Assembly: GCA_934403665.1 (NCBI GenBank) | Contig: CAKRUL010000044.1 | Span: 1-7,988 of the forward strand | Reading direction: 5' to 3' | Length of the DNA: 7,988 nucleotides | From: an uncultured Clostridia bacterium | GTDB lineage: Bacteria; Bacillota_A; Clostridia; UMGS1840; HGM11507 | Part shown: one piece after another, positions 5,833 through 7,988 of the stretch | Layout: each line of letters begins with the position of its first letter | Position numbering within the stretch: the stretch's first letter is position 1 | The notes under the pieces: model-generated | Told to the model about the DNA's origin: nothing | Databases searched by the model: none | The model's input: the letters and a program-made list of their open reading frames with translations, nothing else | Program-made: the position numbers and the translations under genes

Positions 5833-6711
5833 ATGAAAGAAATTCATTCCATCCGTGAACTGGTGGAGCAAGCAAATGCACGGCATTGCCCCATCTCTCG
5901 CATTGTCATAGACAATCAGTCCATCCAGCTGAAAAAAACGGAGGAAGCCCTCCGGCAGCAAATGCAGGATTCTCTGAAGGTCATGTGGGAAGCTTATCAG
6001 AACGGATATCAAGAGATAAAATCCCCCAGCGGTTTGTCCGGAGGGATGGCAAAAAAATATCAGCAAAGCAATGCCAGCGGAAAACTGTTGTCCCCGCTGG
6101 CCAAAGAAGCTGTCACCATCGCTCTGTCTATCGCCGAGCACAATGCCTGCATGGGAAGAATCGTGGCGGCTCCGACAGCCGGATCCTGCGGCATTCTTCC
6201 TGCTGTTCTTTTTTCCGTGTCCAATGCATTCCATTTGGAACCGGACAAAACACTGGACGCTCTGTTTCACAGCGCCGGTGTCTGCATGGTGATTGCAAAA
6301 AACGCAAGTATTTCCGGTGCGGAAGGAGGTTGTCAGGCAGAGTGCGGAAGCGCTGCTGCCGCTGCCGCTTCTGCCGCAGTGGAGCTGATGGGAGGCACCC
6401 CTGAGATGAGCGCCAACGCCTGTGCTTTTGCATTGAAATTTGTAATGGGACTTGTCTGTGATCCGGTCGCCGGATTGGTGGAGGTTCCCTGTGTCAAACG
6501 CAACGCCTCCGGTGCTGTCAACGCATTGACGGCGGCAGAATTGGCTCTTTCCGGAATCGAAAGCACAATCCCTGCAGATGAGGTAATTGAAGCGATGAAA
6601 AATGTGGGAAATATGATGCCCTGCGCTCTCAGAGAAACCGCACAGGGAGGTCTGGCTGCCACCAAAACCGCCTTGGAACTTTCAGAAAGAATTTATGGAA
6701 GAATCCTTTAA
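5833..6711 (+). CDS. sdaAA: L-serine dehydratase, iron-sulfur-dependent, alpha subunit
   Basis: The catalytic alpha subunit (292 residues, normal length) holding the oxygen-sensitive [4Fe-4S] cluster that activates serine for water elimination. Key motifs are SPSGLSGGMAKKY near 64-76, the substrate-site APTAGSCGILP (113-123), SGAEGGCQAECGSA (161-174) and CDPVAGLVEVPCVKRN (209-224). C167, C209 and C220 have the same 42- and 11-residue spacing as the three cluster cysteines of the single-chain Legionella enzyme, so they are the likely ligands. The N-terminal 50 residues are the variable helical lead-in seen in two-subunit Firmicutes enzymes. Start ATG has AAGGAG five bases upstream (5822-5827). 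It is cotranscribed with sdaAB and followed by a strong terminator. All expected residues appear present, so an active enzyme is likely. A direct metabolic link to the divergent sugar operon is not evident. Confidence 0.96.
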   Translation: MKEIHSIRELVEQANARHCPISRIVIDNQSIQLKKTEEALRQQMQDSLKVMWEAYQNGYQEIKSPSGLSGGMAKKYQQSNASGKLLSPLAKEAVTIALSIAEHNACMGRIVAAPTAGSCGILPAVLFSVSNAFHLEPDKTLDALFHSAGVCMVIAKNASISGAEGGCQAECGSAAAAAASAAVELMGGTPEMSANACAFALKFVMGLVCDPVAGLVEVPCVKRNASGAVNALTAAELALSGIESTIPADEVIEAMKNVGNMMPCALRETAQGGLAATKTALELSERIYGRIL

Positions 6712-6746
6712 CATAAGATTGATCCCTGCAAAAGGGTTGGAATACG

Positions 6747-6782
6747 AAAAGAGGAGGTGAAAATTTTCACCTCCTCTTTTTT
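6747..6782. terminator. Bidirectional intrinsic terminator between sdaAA and the YihY-family gene
   Basis: A perfect palindrome has two 17-base arms (6747-6763 and 6764-6780) around the AAAATTTT centre. The stem core GAGGAGGTG/CACCTCCTC is followed by TTTTTT (6777-6782) on the plus strand and by a matching AAAA-derived U run on the minus strand. It lies 35 bases after the sdaAA stop and eight bases beyond the stop of the convergent gene, so it serves both. Confidence 0.93.
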
Positions 6783-6790
6783 GACTTTAA

Positions 6791-7696
6791 CTATGATACA
6801 TCGGTTTTACCGGCTTGCTTTTTTTCAATTCTCACCGGAACATAATGCGCTCGCAATTCCTCAATGATATCGTTCAATTCCCCCCCTAACACAAGCAAAA
6901 TTCCAACCAGATAGAGCCACAGCATTAATACAATGATTGCTCCCAAGGAACCGTAAATCAAGGAGTAACGGCCGAAATGATTGATATAGAAGGAAAAACC
7001 CAAGGTGAGAACAATCCATCCGATCACAGAGAAAACCGTTCCCGGAAGAACATTTCTCCATCTCATTTTGCGGTTCGGAACAAAATAATACATAAACGCC
7101 AGCACCACAAACAAATCCGCCAGCACGATCACCCAGCGCAGATTATCCAAAACCGCCAAAGGGATCAGAAGAAATTCAAACCGCGCAGACAGCCATGCCA
7201 TCATGTTTTTGCCGATGGTAAGCAAGAGCAGGGATAGAATGATGGTCAATTCAATGCCAAAGGTCAGCACAACCGACAGAAAAAAATCACCGATGAAGCC
7301 CCTCGGGCGATCCACCCGATACGCCTTATTGATGGCATAATTCAAAGACCGCACTGCACGGGAGGCCGAAAACAGTGTCACAATCAGACCGACAGGCAGC
7401 ATGCCCGTATGCTGACTGTCCGAAATATACTGAATATAAGTATTGATAACGCGGATTACCTCCTGCGGCAAAAAAGAGGACAAGGTGTCCACAATCTCTG
7501 TCTCCGAAAAATTGAAGGAACCGATCAGCGCATTCAAAAAGATCATAAACGGAAAAACGGACAGCAGAAAAAAATAGGCAAGCTGACCGCCGGTCTGTGC
7601 AATATCATGGCAAAGAAAACGGTTTATCAGACTTTTTCCCACATACAAAAGCCTGTTATCTGTTTCCTTCACCTCCAAAAAACGTGAAACATCCAT
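6791..7696 (-). CDS. YihY/BrkB-family (UPF0761) integral membrane protein
   Basis: A 301-residue polytopic inner-membrane protein of the YihY/virulence-factor-BrkB family. These proteins were once called ribonuclease BN by mistake, and their function is still not settled. About six hydrophobic segments are visible, near residues 38-60, 97-113, 136-163, 185-205, 217-238 and 250-271. Family signatures include QLAYFFLLSVFPF (38-50), FSASRAVRSLNYAINKAY (109-126) and YGSLGAIIVLMLWLYLVG with a following GGELN (248-275). A charged, probably cytoplasmic tail ends the protein. ATG 7696 is chosen because GAGG lies six bases upstream (7703-7706); ATG 7708 is possible, adding four residues, but has only a weak GAAAAGAA before it. 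It is monocistronic in this window and convergent with sdaAA, so it looks like an unrelated housekeeping-type neighbour. Confidence 0.9.
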   Translation of the reverse strand: MDVSRFLEVKETDNRLLYVGKSLINRFLCHDIAQTGGQLAYFFLLSVFPFMIFLNALIGSFNFSETEIVDTLSSFLPQEVIRVINTYIQYISDSQHTGMLPVGLIVTLFSASRAVRSLNYAINKAYRVDRPRGFIGDFFLSVVLTFGIELTIILSLLLLTIGKNMMAWLSARFEFLLIPLAVLDNLRWVIVLADLFVVLAFMYYFVPNRKMRWRNVLPGTVFSVIGWIVLTLGFSFYINHFGRYSLIYGSLGAIIVLMLWLYLVGILLVLGGELNDIIEELRAHYVPVRIEKKQAGKTDVS

Positions 7697-7764
7697 TGGG
7701 ATCCTCATTTCTTTTCAGACAATATAGGAAACCCGTTTCAATCTGCAAAACAGGGTTCGCCTTT

Positions 7765-7793
7765 AGGATACACCATTTCTGCGGATTTTACAA
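7765..7793 (-). promoter_or_regulatory. Probable sigma-A promoter of the YihY-family gene
   Basis: On the minus strand TTGTAA (7788-7793) and TATCCT (7765-7770) are separated by 17 bases, with a TG dinucleotide just before the -10. The AT-only palindrome AAAATTTcAAATTTT (7795-7809) sits directly upstream of the -35, like an UP element. The predicted start near 7758 gives a leader of about 60 bases. Both hexamers are imperfect, so confidence is moderate. Confidence 0.5.
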
Positions 7794-7812
7794 GAAAATT
7801 TCAAATTTTGAA

Positions 7813-7947
7813 CAACCGGCAAGAAAGACATATTTCAAAAAAGACAAGCATAAATATAAAAGACTTATGAATTCAGATGATTTCGGATTCCTTAGCCTGT
7901 GATTTTATTGATGGGCAAGGAATTGGTGTTTTTCTTTCTTGCGGTTG
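7813..7947. repeat. Imperfect 16/15-base inverted repeat spanning about 135 bases
   Basis: CAACCGGCAAGAAAGA at 7813-7828 is the reverse complement of TCTTTCTTGCGGTTG at 7933-7947, apart from one extra G. The arms enclose 104 bases. Inside is a second stem, ATTCCTT(A)GCC at 7887-7897 with GGCAAGGAAT at 7914-7923. The match is longer than expected by chance in so short a stretch. It may be a structured transcript end or a small miniature-element remnant; no target-site duplication could be shown. Confidence 0.4.
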
Positions 7948-7988
7948 ACCGACTTTTTCAACAATCCGGCAATTGATCCCATTTTCAA

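Larger units (their letters stand above)
7697..7988. other. Right-end region with no supported gene
   Basis: This stretch holds the likely promoter of the YihY-family gene, a GAAAC-CC-GTTTC inverted repeat (7728-7739) in its leader, an AT-rich palindrome (7795-7809) and a longer inverted repeat (7813-7947). Two short minus-strand frames enter from the right edge, ending at 7873 (37 codons) and 7905 (27 codons). Either could be the tail of the next gene, but neither has recognisable protein features. Confidence 0.6.

Noticed and set aside
7887..7923. Stem followed by a T-rich stretch as a plus-strand intrinsic terminator
   Set aside because: The loop is about 16 bases, the stem has a bulge and the T run is interrupted; no plus-strand gene precedes it.
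7873..7988. Minus-strand reading frames entering from the right edge (ending at 7873 and 7905) as the tail of another gene
   Set aside because: Both are very short, in different frames, and neither shows a recognisable C-terminal motif; no basis to prefer one.

Overview
This 8 kb window looks like chromosome from a low- to mid-GC Firmicute, most likely a gut-type Clostridia (Oscillospiraceae/Lachnospiraceae-like). The reasons are strong AGGAGG-type ribosome binding sites, the two-gene (beta then alpha) iron-sulfur L-serine dehydratase, and the Firmicutes flavour of the oxidoreductases. The genus cannot be fixed from the sequence alone.

Region 1 (1-4814, minus strand) is a five-gene sugar-catabolism operon read right to left from a promoter near 4850. 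It encodes two tandem paralogous Gfo/Idh/MocA NAD(P)-dependent dehydrogenases (3753-4814 and 2719-3747), a third and very divergent member of the same superfamily (1765-2655), a xylose-isomerase-like TIM-barrel sugar isomerase/epimerase (817-1692), and the N-terminal 267 residues of a NagA-type N-acetyl-amino-sugar deacetylase that runs off the left edge. The first two genes are almost overlapping. The third and fourth are each preceded by a short spacer with a stable hairpin just before the ribosome binding site. The gene set (oxidise, epimerise/isomerise, deacetylate) suggests breakdown of an N-acetylated amino sugar or its glycoside through keto-sugar intermediates. The exact substrate is not visible, and no kinase, glycosidase or transporter lies in the window.

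Region 2 (4815-5129) is a 315-base divergent control region. It holds a weak, probably regulated promoter for the sugar operon and a strong extended -10 promoter for the serine dehydratase genes.

Region 3 (5130-6782, plus strand) is sdaAB-sdaAA, encoding the two subunits of the oxygen-sensitive [4Fe-4S] L-serine dehydratase (L-serine to pyruvate plus ammonia), with the three expected cluster cysteines in the alpha subunit. It ends in a perfectly symmetric 17-bp-arm terminator, which is also placed to stop the convergent gene to its right.

Region 4 (6791-7988) carries a YihY/BrkB-family polytopic membrane protein on the minus strand, with its own likely promoter, followed by about 290 bases without a supported gene. 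That stretch holds a long imperfect inverted repeat of unknown meaning.

The most interesting item is the sugar operon: three different Gfo/Idh/MocA enzymes plus an isomerase and an atypical NagA-like deacetylase. It resembles the recently recognised keto-sugar (oxidation-first) glycan degradation routes and may be an amino-sugar version of one. This is inference from gene content, not a demonstrated pathway.
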